DNA from: Actibacterium naphthalenivorans
GTDB lineage: Bacteria > Pseudomonadota > Alphaproteobacteria > Rhodobacterales > Rhodobacteraceae
Reading direction: 5' to 3'
DNA length: 64,000 nt
NCBI RefSeq assembly: GCF_014196965.1
Contig: NZ_JACIEQ010000002.1
Location: 248,001-312,000 of the forward strand
Shown: in pieces, positions 31,740 through 39,330 of the stretch
Numbering within the stretch: position 1 is the first letter of the stretch
Layout of the letters: every line of letters starts with the position of its first letter
Position numbers and translations under genes: made by a program
Notes under the pieces: model-generated
What the model was told of the DNA's origin: nothing
The model's input: the letters and a program-made list of their open reading frames with translations, nothing else
Database searches by the model: none

Positions 31740-32314
31740 AGGTATTTCACCATCGCGAAGCCGCCGAAGAACAGCAGCATGAGCACGGTGAACACCGCCC
31801 CCAGCCGCTTTTCGATGAAATCACGCACCGGCGGGCCGAATTTCCACAGCAGCGCCGCCACGATGAAAAACCGAAAGCCGCGCGCCACGATGCTTGCCAC
31901 GACGAATATCCCGAAGTTGAGCCCGGTCGAGCCCGACAGGATGGTGATGACCTTGAACGGGAAGGGCGTGACGCCGGCGATCAGCACCGCCCAGGCGCCC
32001 CATTCGTTGTAGCGCGCGCGGAATTCCTCGAAATAGGCATCCTTGCCGTAGAACTCCAGCACCGGCCGGCCGACGCTCTCGAACAGTCCGAAGCCGATAT
32101 AATAGCCCAGCAACCCGCCCAGAACCGACGCCACAAGCGCGACGCTCGCGATCAGCCAGGCGCGTGACGGGCGGGCGATGATCATCGGAATCATCAGCAC
32201 GTCTGGCGGGATCGGGAACACCGAGCTTTCGATGAAAGCCACGAAGGCAAGCGCCCAGAGCGCATGGCGATGCTCGGCGAGTGAAATCGTCCAGTCATAC
32301 AATCTGCGGATCAT
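31736..32314 (-). CDS. YqaA/DedA-type membrane protein
   Basis: 192 residues, VTT-domain relative (YqaA group). FVAFIESSVFPIPPDVLMIP near the N-terminus and the G-x-TPFPFKVITILSG motif around residues 110-130 are the family signatures; several membrane spans follow. DedA-family proteins are implicated in lipid carrier recycling and proton-driven homeostasis, but the role of YqaA is not settled. It is translationally coupled to dsbB. Confidence 0.88.
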   Translation of the reverse strand: MIRRLYDWTISLAEHRHALWALAFVAFIESSVFPIPPDVLMIPMIIARPSRAWLIASVALVASVLGGLLGYYIGFGLFESVGRPVLEFYGKDAYFEEFRARYNEWGAWAVLIAGVTPFPFKVITILSGSTGLNFGIFVVASIVARGFRFFIVAALLWKFGPPVRDFIEKRLGAVFTVLMLLFFGGFAMVKYL

Positions 32315-32443
32315 CCGAGCATTCCCTGCGGTCCCGTTCTCGCCTATGCAGCATGGTGGCTACGTCGGGTCAAGCCGTCGCGGCGCTTCCCAGCCCGGGA
32401 AACCGGCGGTAATCTCGGAATTGTCAGATCTGTGGGGTGTGTG

Positions 32444-33283
32444 ATGAAATGGCGGGGGCGGCGCGGTAGCCGGAACATCGAAGACAGGCGCGGCCGGGGC
32501 GGCGGCGCGGGCGCGATCGGCGGTGTCGGGCTGCTCGCGGTGCTGGCGATCGGCTATTTCCTCGGGATCGACGTAACGCCGCTGTTGCAGGAGGGCGGCC
32601 TTGGCCAGACCGGCGAGGTGGAACTGACCGAGGCGGATATGCGGGCGGGCGAGTTTGTGTCGGTCACGCTGGCCGATACCGAAGAGGTCTGGGCGGATAT
32701 CTTCCGCCGCCAGGTCGGGCGCGCGTATGATCCGGCGGTGCTGGTGCTGTTCAAGGGCACCACAAGCTCGCCCTGCGGCGGGGCCAGCGGCGCGACGGGG
32801 CCGTTCTATTGCCCCGGCGACAACAAGGTCTACCTCGACACCGGCTTTTTCACCACGCTGGAGCGGCGCATGGGCGCGGGCGGGGATTTCGCCGCGGCCT
32901 ATGTGGTGGCGCATGAGATCGCCCATCATGTTCAGAACGAGCTTGGCATTCTGGGCCAGGCCAATGCCGTAAGGCAACGGGCAAGCACGGCGCAATCCAA
33001 CGCGATCTCGGTTCGGATCGAGCTTCAGGCCGATTGCTTCTCCGGCATCTGGGCGGCCCATGCCCAGGAGCGTTTCGGCAGTCTGGAGCGTGGCGATGTG
33101 GCCGAGGCGATGAATGCGGCCAAGCAGATCGGCGACGATACGTTGCAACGCAACGCCGGCCGGGTGCCGATGCCCCATACCTTTACCCATGGCACGTCGG
33201 AGCAGCGCCAGCGCTGGTTCGCCGCCGGGTTCGAAAGCGGGGATCTGAACGCCTGCGATACGTTCGCGGCCGATACGCTTTGA
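32444..33283 (+). CDS. Neutral zinc metallopeptidase (YpfJ family)
   Basis: 279 residues with an N-terminal cytoplasmic stretch rich in Arg and Gly, one membrane span (IGGVGLLAVLAIGYFLG) and a periplasmic peptidase domain. The zinc-site helix is VVAHEIAHHVQNELG (about residues 153-167), with ELQADCFSGIWAAHAQ providing the third ligand region. The KPN_02809-type family matches along the length. The ATG at 32444 was chosen over a GTG/ATG frame at 32432. Substrates are unknown. It is 50 bases upstream of tRNA-Leu. Confidence 0.9.
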   Translation: MKWRGRRGSRNIEDRRGRGGGAGAIGGVGLLAVLAIGYFLGIDVTPLLQEGGLGQTGEVELTEADMRAGEFVSVTLADTEEVWADIFRRQVGRAYDPAVLVLFKGTTSSPCGGASGATGPFYCPGDNKVYLDTGFFTTLERRMGAGGDFAAAYVVAHEIAHHVQNELGILGQANAVRQRASTAQSNAISVRIELQADCFSGIWAAHAQERFGSLERGDVAEAMNAAKQIGDDTLQRNAGRVPMPHTFTHGTSEQRQRWFAAGFESGDLNACDTFAADTL

Positions 33284-33333
33284 CGTTTTCGCTTGGCGCG
33301 GCGGCGGCGGCGTATTAAAGACCGTCTCCGCTG

Positions 33334-33419
33334 GCCCGAGTGGCGGAATGGTAGACGCAGGGGATTCAAAATCCCCCGCTGGAAACAGTGTGTGGGTTCG
33401 AGTCCCACCTCGGGCACCA
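33334..33419 (+). tRNA. tRNA-Leu (anticodon CAA)
   Basis: Acceptor stem GCCCGAG pairs with CTCGGGC, discriminator A, encoded CCA. Anticodon stem GGGGA/TCCCC with loop TTCAAAA gives anticodon CAA, which reads UUG. The T arm is GTGGG-TTCGAGT-CCCAC; the long variable arm (about 33378-33391) is that of a class II tRNA-Leu. Confidence 0.97.
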
Positions 33420-34218
33420 GCTTTTCGAAATCCTGATTCTGCAAATATTTTCCGATCCGGCACGATTCGGCGGGTTTCCGCACGGCAGTTTTCTGCCCAC
33501 GTTTCCAATCATTTTAGAACGTCCCGATTGCATCGCCTTTCGAAACAAAGGCGGGTTCACATTTTCGCCTTGATCTTGTTCGAAATGTGGCGCGCAGGCC
33601 GTGGTTAAGCGCGCGCCTTCTGGAAACAATAACGGGCCGGGGCACCGCGCGGATTGCCGGAATCCCCCGGAAACGCGCATTCCCACCCGCAGTTTCGATG
33701 CAAAACCGGAAACAATCACCCGCAGAGCGCGGGCCGCACGTCGCGCGGAGAGGGTTGAAACACGCGCGCCCTGACCCCGATTTTGCCATGCGAGCGCCAC
33801 TTTTGGCTTGGCCGAGAGGGGTCTGGATGGGTAAACCGAGGACACCCTGCTGGGGGGTGAAGACATAAGGCCACGGGGGCGGCCGCACATGAGAACGCGT
33901 CTTGCTGGATGCGGGAGAACATGTGTGCCGACCTACGCGCTTTGCGGCGGTCGCGCATTTGCGGGCGGGGTTGCCGGGGCGTGTTGTATTGCCGGCGGCC
34001 GGTGTTTGGGTCTGACGATCCGCCCGTTCTCCCTCACCAGGACAGACATTCATGTGCGCCGCCACGGGCATTCGATCTTTGCCGCCTGCGGGTGCATCGC
34101 GCGTATCGATGCGTAGCAAGTGATGTGGTTGAGCCAAGTGTGTGCGTAACGAGTGACATGAGGAAAAGCGGGCCGCCGTGCCGCGTTGCCTGTCGTGCGG
34201 AAAAGTGAAGAGTGAGTG
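33420..34218. other. About 800 bases with no credible gene
   Basis: Between tRNA-Leu and the first Hint gene. Open frames on both strands here have unusual amino-acid content (Arg/Cys/Pro-rich), no ribosome sites and no recognisable family. I see no repeat of the tRNA 3' end, no integrase remnant and no clear small RNA. It may be degraded sequence or long regulatory DNA. Confidence 0.5.
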
Positions 34219-34989
34219 ATGTCTGAGTATCCGTATGACAAGAAGACCAGGGGCAATAGCGGAACGGCGGTCTTTTTCTCCGCCGCCGGATCCGGTGCCA
34301 TCGCGGCATCCGAAAGCGCCCGGAAGGACCAGGCGCCGGATGCGCGGGCCGATGGCGCATCGACGCCGGAAGGCGAGGGGCGCAGGGACGGGGCCTCGGG
34401 CTGTCCCTGTTTCACACCGGGCGCCGGAATCGCGACGCCCCGGGGCGTAAAGCCCGCCGAAACGCTGCGCGCGGGGGACAAGGTGATCACCCGAGACAAC
34501 GGCATTCAGGAAATCCGCTGGGTTGGAAGCAAAACGCTGACAGGCCGCGATCTGACCGCGGCGCAGTATCTGAAACCGGTCCTGATCAGGAAGGGCGCGC
34601 TTGGCGGCGGGCTGCCCGAGCGTGACATGATGGTCAGTCCGAACCACCGGGTGCTGTGTGCCAGCGACCGTGCGCTGGTGAATTTCCGCGAGCGCGAGGT
34701 GCTGGCGGCGGCCAAGCATCTGGTGAACCACCGTGGCATTCAGGTGGTCGATACCCTGAGCACGACCTACATCCATTTCCTGTTCGACCGGCACGAGGTG
34801 ATCCTGTCGAACGGCATCTGGACCGAGAGCTTTCAGCCCGAAGAGGCGGTGCTCGACGGGATGGGCAACGCCCAGAGAACCGAGATTTACGACCTGTTTC
34901 CCAGGCTGCGGACGGCACCTGGGGAAACGGTTTTCCCGCCGGCGCGGCGGGTATTGAGCGAGGGTGAAAGCCAGCGCCTGACGGATTGA
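34219..34989 (+). CDS. Hint-domain protein (Hint_2 type) without RTX repeats
   Basis: 256 residues. The first 60 are low-complexity and polar. From about residue 62 a Hint domain follows: CPCFTPGAGIATPRGV with the nucleophile-position Cys, then LRAGDKVITRDNGIQEIRWV, the core DMMVSPNHRVLC and YIHFLFDRHEVILSNGIWTE. No C-terminal His-Asn splice junction is seen, so classic splicing is not expected; self-cleavage is possible. It shares most of the domain with the next gene. No ABC exporter gene is in the window. Start: ATG 34219 or GTG 34216, ribosome site weak. Confidence 0.8.
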   Translation: MSEYPYDKKTRGNSGTAVFFSAAGSGAIAASESARKDQAPDARADGASTPEGEGRRDGASGCPCFTPGAGIATPRGVKPAETLRAGDKVITRDNGIQEIRWVGSKTLTGRDLTAAQYLKPVLIRKGALGGGLPERDMMVSPNHRVLCASDRALVNFREREVLAAAKHLVNHRGIQVVDTLSTTYIHFLFDRHEVILSNGIWTESFQPEEAVLDGMGNAQRTEIYDLFPRLRTAPGETVFPPARRVLSEGESQRLTD

Positions 34990-35038
34990 TGCGGCATATG
35001 CAGCACGGAGCCGGGCGCCTTTTGCCCGTTCCGGTCCT

Positions 35039-35070
35039 GCCGGGGCCGCGTCTTTTCGCGCGGCCCCGGC
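35039..35070 (+). terminator. Terminator hairpin after the first Hint gene
   Basis: Perfect 12-base stem (GCCGGGGCCGCG with CGCGGCCCCGGC) around the loop TCTTTTCG, 50 bases past the stop. It separates the two Hint genes into separate transcripts. Confidence 0.7.
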
Positions 35071-35125
35071 GTCAGGGCGGTTGGTGCCGGCAAAGGGGGG
35101 CGGGGCTGGTTGTTGAAGAATGTGA

Positions 35126-35154
35126 AACAAATGGCGGAAAAAACGTCATTTGTT
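35126..35154. promoter_or_regulatory. Inverted repeat in the 392-base gap before the RTX-Hint gene
   Basis: AACAAATG (35126-35133) and CATTTGTT (35147-35154), perfect 8-base arms with a 13-base AT-richer spacer, about 228 bases upstream of the RTX-Hint start. The gap (34990-35381) otherwise holds the terminator above and an AT-richer stretch, with no gene I can support. The repeat is a candidate operator; the regulator is unknown. Confidence 0.35.
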
Positions 35155-35381
35155 CGGGAATGGCCGGAAAGCTCGCCTCGTCGGAATTTCGACATGCGGG
35201 TTTCTGGCAATAAAACGGGGCGAAAGATGCTGCGACTGCAAAAAGACGCTTTCAAATGTGGCGAAACTTGGGCAAATTCAGGACGACATGCAGGCAGCAT
35301 CCGTCGTTCAGTAAAAAAATAATGCGAAACGGTGTGATCCATTTGGATCTGGTGAGTGTGATTTGAACGAGGGCCGCTGCC

Positions 35382-36461
35382 ATGGCGAACATCATTGGTG
35401 ATAATAACGACAACGTTCTGAACGGAACGAATGCCTCCGATTGCATCGACGGCAAGGGCGGTGACGACACGATCAACGGGCTGGCCGGCAATGACACGCT
35501 GCTCGGCGGTACGGGCGATGACACCATCCTGGGCGGTGCCGGAAATGATTGTATCGACGGCGGCGATGATGACGATCACCTGTTCGGCGAAGACGGCAAT
35601 GATTTCATTTCGGGCGGCTGCGGCGATGACGCCGTTTCCGGTGGCGCCGGGGCTGACTACATGTCCGGCGGTTCGGGGGATGATATCTTTTTCGACATCA
35701 CCGCGGGCGACCATGTCGATGGTGGCAGCGGCTGTGACACGCTGGATCTGAGCGGCACGGGCGCGTTCTGCGTTATCTATACGTCCAAGGATCATGAAAA
35801 CGGTATCGTGAAATTCATCGACGATGCCGGCAACTTCACCGGCACGATGACCTTTTGCGACATCGAAGACATCATCGTCTGCTTTACGCCGGGCACCACG
35901 GTTGCCACGCTGAAGGGCGCGCGCCCGGTCGAGGAACTGCAGCCGGGCGACAGGGTGATCACCCGCGACAATGGCGTGCAGGAAATCCGCTGGTCCGGGC
36001 GTCGGGATCTGACCGCCGATAAGCTGCGCGACAACCTCGACCTGCGCCCGATCCTGATCCGCGCCGGGGCCTTCGGCGACGGCGCGCCGCTGCATGACAT
36101 GATGGTCAGCCCGAGCCACCGGATGCTGCTCGCCTCGAAACACGCGCAGCTATATTTCGACGAGCATGAGGTGCTGGTGGCCGCCAAGCATCTGCTGCAC
36201 ATGCCGGGGGTCGAACGTGTCGGGCCGCAGCCGACAAGCTATATCCATTTCCTGTTCGACCGGCACGAGGTGGTGCTGGCCAATGGCGCCTGGACCGAAA
36301 GCTTTCAGCCCGGCGATTACTCGATGCAGGGGCTGGGCGAAGATCAGCGCAGCGAGATTTTCCAGCTCTTTCCCGAGCTGGAAACCCGCGCCGGGCTGCA
36401 GGATTATTCGGCCGCGCGCAAGACGCTGAAAAAGCACGAGGCGCGGCTGCTGGCGGGCTGA
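35382..36461 (+). CDS. RTX-repeat and Hint-domain secreted protein
   Basis: 359 residues. Residues 5-120 are calcium-binding nonapeptide repeats of the GGxGxD type (GGAGNDCIDGG, GGSGDDIFFD), the signature of type I secretion substrates. From C167 a Hint_2 domain runs to the end: CFTPGTTVATLKGARPVEEL, PGDRVITRDNGVQEIRW, DMMVSPSHRMLLAS, YIHFLFDRHEVVLANGAWTE. Seven cysteines are present (C21, C57, C80, C118, C130, C159, C167), unusual for an RTX protein. Probably exported, possibly self-processing. Role unknown; the exporter is not nearby. Confidence 0.88.
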   Translation: MANIIGDNNDNVLNGTNASDCIDGKGGDDTINGLAGNDTLLGGTGDDTILGGAGNDCIDGGDDDDHLFGEDGNDFISGGCGDDAVSGGAGADYMSGGSGDDIFFDITAGDHVDGGSGCDTLDLSGTGAFCVIYTSKDHENGIVKFIDDAGNFTGTMTFCDIEDIIVCFTPGTTVATLKGARPVEELQPGDRVITRDNGVQEIRWSGRRDLTADKLRDNLDLRPILIRAGAFGDGAPLHDMMVSPSHRMLLASKHAQLYFDEHEVLVAAKHLLHMPGVERVGPQPTSYIHFLFDRHEVVLANGAWTESFQPGDYSMQGLGEDQRSEIFQLFPELETRAGLQDYSAARKTLKKHEARLLAG

Positions 36462-36475
36462 GCCGGGCTCAGCCC
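36455..36475. terminator. Bidirectional hairpin over two convergent stops
   Basis: GGGCTGAGC (36455-36463), loop CGG, GCTCAGCCC (36467-36475): a perfect 9-base stem. It overlaps the stop of the RTX-Hint gene and the stop of the convergent FAD/GcvT gene, so it can end both transcripts. Confidence 0.6.
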
Positions 36476-38877
36476 CGCATGCGGGTGTCGCCCGCGTCGA
36501 ACAGTTGTTCGGTGATCAGCCGGGCAGGGCGGCGCTGGCCCAGAATCTCGATCTCCACCGATAGCCCGTCCTGCGCCAGATCGGCGGGGATCAGCCCTTG
36601 CGCGATGGATTTTTGCGCCCAGTGCGAATAGCCGCCCGAGGTGCAGAAGCCGCGCACCGCGCCATCGATCCAGATCGGTTCATGGGCGATGACATCGGCA
36701 TCCTCGGCGTCCACCTCGAAGGCGCAAAGCCGGCGGGCCGGGCCCTTCTGCCGCTCGGCCTCGGCGGCGGCGCGGCCGATGAAATCGTCGGGCTTGCCGA
36801 AGGCGATGAACCGGTCCAGCCCGGTTTCGGCGGCGGTGTAGTCGGGCGAGAACTCGCGCAGCCATGCGCCGAAGAACTTGTCGAGCCGCAGGCTCATCAT
36901 CGCCCGCATCCCGAAGGGGCGCAGGCCCAGATCCTGCCCGGCGGCCCAGAGCACGGCCCAAAGCGCGCGCTGGCTGATCGGGTCGCAGTAGATCTCATAG
37001 CCCAGATCGCCGGTATAGCTCAGCCGCTGGACCACGCAATCGGCCATGCCCACGACCATCGGCTGCACATCCATGAACCGCATCGCCGCCACATCGGCGC
37101 GGGTGCAGCGCGCCAGAAGCTCGGCCGCCTTCGGCCCGGCGATCTGAAACCCGGTGCGCGTGTCAGAGACGTTTTCAACCTGCACATCGCCCTGTAGGTT
37201 CTGCAAGAACCAGCGCAGATGATAGGCTTGCGACCCGTAAGAGGCGGTCAGGTTGAACGCGCCCTCGCGCAGGCAGGACACGGTGAAATCGCCGATCAGC
37301 TTGCCCTTGGGCGACAGCATCGGCGTCAGCGCCACGCGGCCCGGCGCGGGGATGCGGCCGGCCATGATCCGGTTCAGCCAGGCGCGGGCGTCCGTGCCCG
37401 TGACCTTGAACTTGCCGAAGTTCTGCAGCTCGTTGATGCCCACGCCATTGCGCACGGCCATCACCTCGCGCGCGGTGGCGGCGAAGGCGTTGGAGCGGCG
37501 GAAACTCGGGGTTTCATAACGCGGTTCATCGCCCTCGGCGAAATAGTTCACCACCTCCAGCCCGAATTGCTGGCCCCAGACCGCGCCCATGCCATCGAAA
37601 ATGTCATACATCGGCGTGGTCTTGAACGGGCGCGCGGCGGGCAGTTCCTGATTGGGATAGGTCACGGAAAACCGGTTCTGGTAATTCTCGATCACCTTGG
37701 GGCGGGTATAGCCCGGCGTGATCCAGTTTCCGAACCGCGCACAATCGAGCGCGAAGCTGTTCTGCGCCGGTTCGCCCTCGATCATCCATTGCGCCAGCGT
37801 CAGGCCGACGCCGCCGCCCTGGCTGAACCCCGCCATCACCGCGCAGGCCGACCAATAGTTGCGCACCCCCGGCACCGGCCCGACCAACGGGTTGCCATCG
37901 GGGGCAAAGGTGAAGGGGCCGTTGATCACGGTTTTCACGCCCGCGCGTTCCAGCACCGGAAAACGGCGATAGGCGAATTCGATGCTTGCCTCGACCTTGT
38001 CGAGCTTGTCTGGCAACAGCTCATGCCCGAACTCCCAGGGGGTGCCGTCCACTGCCCATGGCTCGCAGGGTTTTTCGTAAAAGCCGATGCACAGGCCACG
38101 GCCTTCCTGGCGCAGATAGCTTTCGCCGCCCGGGTCGATCACATGCGGAAACTCGGTGCCGCGCTCATAGATCTCGGGGATCTCGTCTGTCACCAGATAC
38201 TGATGCTCCATCGGGTGCAGCGGGAAATAGATGCCCGCCATCGCGCCAACCTCGCGCGCCCACAGGCCGGCGGCGTTGACCAGATGCTCGGCGATCACGG
38301 TGCCCTTTTCGGTGACGACTTCCCAGGTGCCATCGGTCCGTTGGTTGGTTTCGAGCACCCGGTTGTGCAGCACGATCTCGGCCCCGCCCATTCTTGCGGC
38401 GCGGGCATAGGCGTGGGTGGTGCCGGACGGGTCCAGATGCCCGTCGAGCGGGTCGTAAAGCCCGCCCAGAATACCGTCGATATTGACCAGCTCGGCCCTT
38501 TCCTTGATCTCGTCGGGGCCAAGGATTTCGGTGTCCAGCCCCATGTAGCGATGCTTGGCGCGCTCGGCCTTGAGCATGTCGAACCGTTCGGGCGTGTCGG
38601 CCAGGGTGATGCCGCCCACATGATGCAGGCCGCAATTCATGCCGGTGATCTGCTCCAGCTCCTTGTAGAGCCCGATCGTATAGCCCTGCAGCGCGGCCAT
38701 GTTGGTATCGCCGTTCAGCGTGTGAAACCCGCCCGCCGCGTGCCAGGTGGAACCGCTCGTCAGTTCCGACCGCTCGATCAGCATGACGTCGGACCAGCCG
38801 AGCTTGGTCAGATGGTAAAGCACCGAACAGCCGACAACGCCGCCGCCGATGACGCAGACCTGGGTATGGGTTTTCAT
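36469..38877 (-). CDS. FAD-dependent oxidoreductase with GcvT-like domain (dimethylglycine/sarcosine dehydrogenase type)
   Basis: 802 residues. The N-terminal half is an FAD amine oxidoreductase (CVIGGGVVGCSVLYHLTKLG, SGSTWHAAGGFHTLNGDTNM). The C-terminal half, from about residue 430, is a folate-binding GcvT/FAO_M domain (NELQNFGKFKVTGTDARAW, GDLGYEIYCDPISQRALW). This fusion is typical of dimethylglycine or sarcosine dehydrogenases that demethylate an amine onto tetrahydrofolate. Several paralogues of different specificity occur in roseobacters, so the exact amine is not predicted. It is followed upstream (toward 39 kb) by the small secreted protein gene. Confidence 0.85.
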   Translation of the reverse strand: MKTHTQVCVIGGGVVGCSVLYHLTKLGWSDVMLIERSELTSGSTWHAAGGFHTLNGDTNMAALQGYTIGLYKELEQITGMNCGLHHVGGITLADTPERFDMLKAERAKHRYMGLDTEILGPDEIKERAELVNIDGILGGLYDPLDGHLDPSGTTHAYARAARMGGAEIVLHNRVLETNQRTDGTWEVVTEKGTVIAEHLVNAAGLWAREVGAMAGIYFPLHPMEHQYLVTDEIPEIYERGTEFPHVIDPGGESYLRQEGRGLCIGFYEKPCEPWAVDGTPWEFGHELLPDKLDKVEASIEFAYRRFPVLERAGVKTVINGPFTFAPDGNPLVGPVPGVRNYWSACAVMAGFSQGGGVGLTLAQWMIEGEPAQNSFALDCARFGNWITPGYTRPKVIENYQNRFSVTYPNQELPAARPFKTTPMYDIFDGMGAVWGQQFGLEVVNYFAEGDEPRYETPSFRRSNAFAATAREVMAVRNGVGINELQNFGKFKVTGTDARAWLNRIMAGRIPAPGRVALTPMLSPKGKLIGDFTVSCLREGAFNLTASYGSQAYHLRWFLQNLQGDVQVENVSDTRTGFQIAGPKAAELLARCTRADVAAMRFMDVQPMVVGMADCVVQRLSYTGDLGYEIYCDPISQRALWAVLWAAGQDLGLRPFGMRAMMSLRLDKFFGAWLREFSPDYTAAETGLDRFIAFGKPDDFIGRAAAEAERQKGPARRLCAFEVDAEDADVIAHEPIWIDGAVRGFCTSGGYSHWAQKSIAQGLIPADLAQDGLSVEIEILGQRRPARLITEQLFDAGDTRMRG

Positions 38878-39014
38878 GGGGCCCTCATGGCTTGCAACAT
38901 GGGGCCAGCGTGGCGGCGAGGGGCCGGGGCGGCAAGGCCAAAGGCGACATGATATGTCGCATCCGGGCAGGGGGGAGTTTTCTCGGTCTCTATCGCGGAT
39001 TGGACGATATTCTG

Positions 39015-39040
39015 TTAATCTTAGTTAATGAAATATTAAC
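39015..39040 (+). promoter_or_regulatory. Perfect CtrA box before a small secreted protein gene
   Basis: TTAA (39025-39028), TGAAATA, TTAAC (39036-39040): exact TTAA-N7-TTAAC, the CtrA consensus. A third half site TTAA lies at 39015-39018 with a 6-base gap. The box is 41 bases before the GTG start at 39082, a position compatible with activation at about -35. Confidence 0.6.
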
Positions 39041-39081
39041 GGCGCAATCTCAGGCGCTCATTGTGCATTGATGAGGACTAG

Positions 39082-39330
39082 GTGAAAATACATATTCTGG
39101 CGATTGTCATCGCCTTGGCTTCGGGACTGTCGATATCGGCAGGAGGCATGCAAACCACGCCGGTTTCATCCGCCCCATCCCTTCTGGACAGAATACAGGA
39201 TTTGCGGCCCGATACGCTTTTCAACGCCGCATGCTGCAAGGTCTGCAGCAAGGGCAAGGCCTGTGGTAACAGCTGCATCAGCCGCGACAAGGCCTGTCGT
39301 GTCGGGCCGGGCTGCGCCTGTAACGGTTAG
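39082..39330 (+). CDS. Small secreted cysteine-rich protein (82 aa), unknown function
   Basis: 82 residues. A signal peptide (MKIHILAIVIALASGLSISA) is followed by a short linker and a C-terminal domain with eight cysteines (C50, C51, C54, C60, C64, C71, C77, C79; pattern CC-x2-C-x5-C-x3-C-x6-C-x5-C-x-C) ending CACNG. The dense pattern predicts disulfides or metal binding in the periplasm. The start is a GTG with GAGGA upstream. It ends overlapping the convergent livM stop by four bases. I know of similar cysteine motifs in other proteobacteria without a named function; the CtrA box upstream is the best clue. Confidence 0.75.
   Translation: MKIHILAIVIALASGLSISAGGMQTTPVSSAPSLLDRIQDLRPDTLFNAACCKVCSKGKACGNSCISRDKACRVGPGCACNG

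Noticed and set aside
33366-33508. Minus-strand peptides reading GGTRTHT and WDSNPHT across the tRNA
   Set aside because: These are well-known false translations of tRNA-Leu antisense sequence, not proteins.
33587-33868. 93-codon plus-strand frame in the gene-poor stretch
   Set aside because: No ribosome site, Arg/Pro-rich text without a family, and overlapping equally open frames on the other strand.
34986-35213. 75-codon frame between the Hint genes
   Set aside because: It runs through a 12-base-pair terminator hairpin and the inverted repeat; no family and no ribosome site.
34219-36461. Inteins
   Set aside because: The Hint domains lack the terminal His-Asn junction and a C-extein, and they end the proteins; they are Hint_2-type domains, not splicing inteins in a host gene.
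37219-38952. 577-codon plus-strand frame
   Set aside because: Antisense to the FAD/GcvT oxidoreductase gene; composition typical of a shadow frame.
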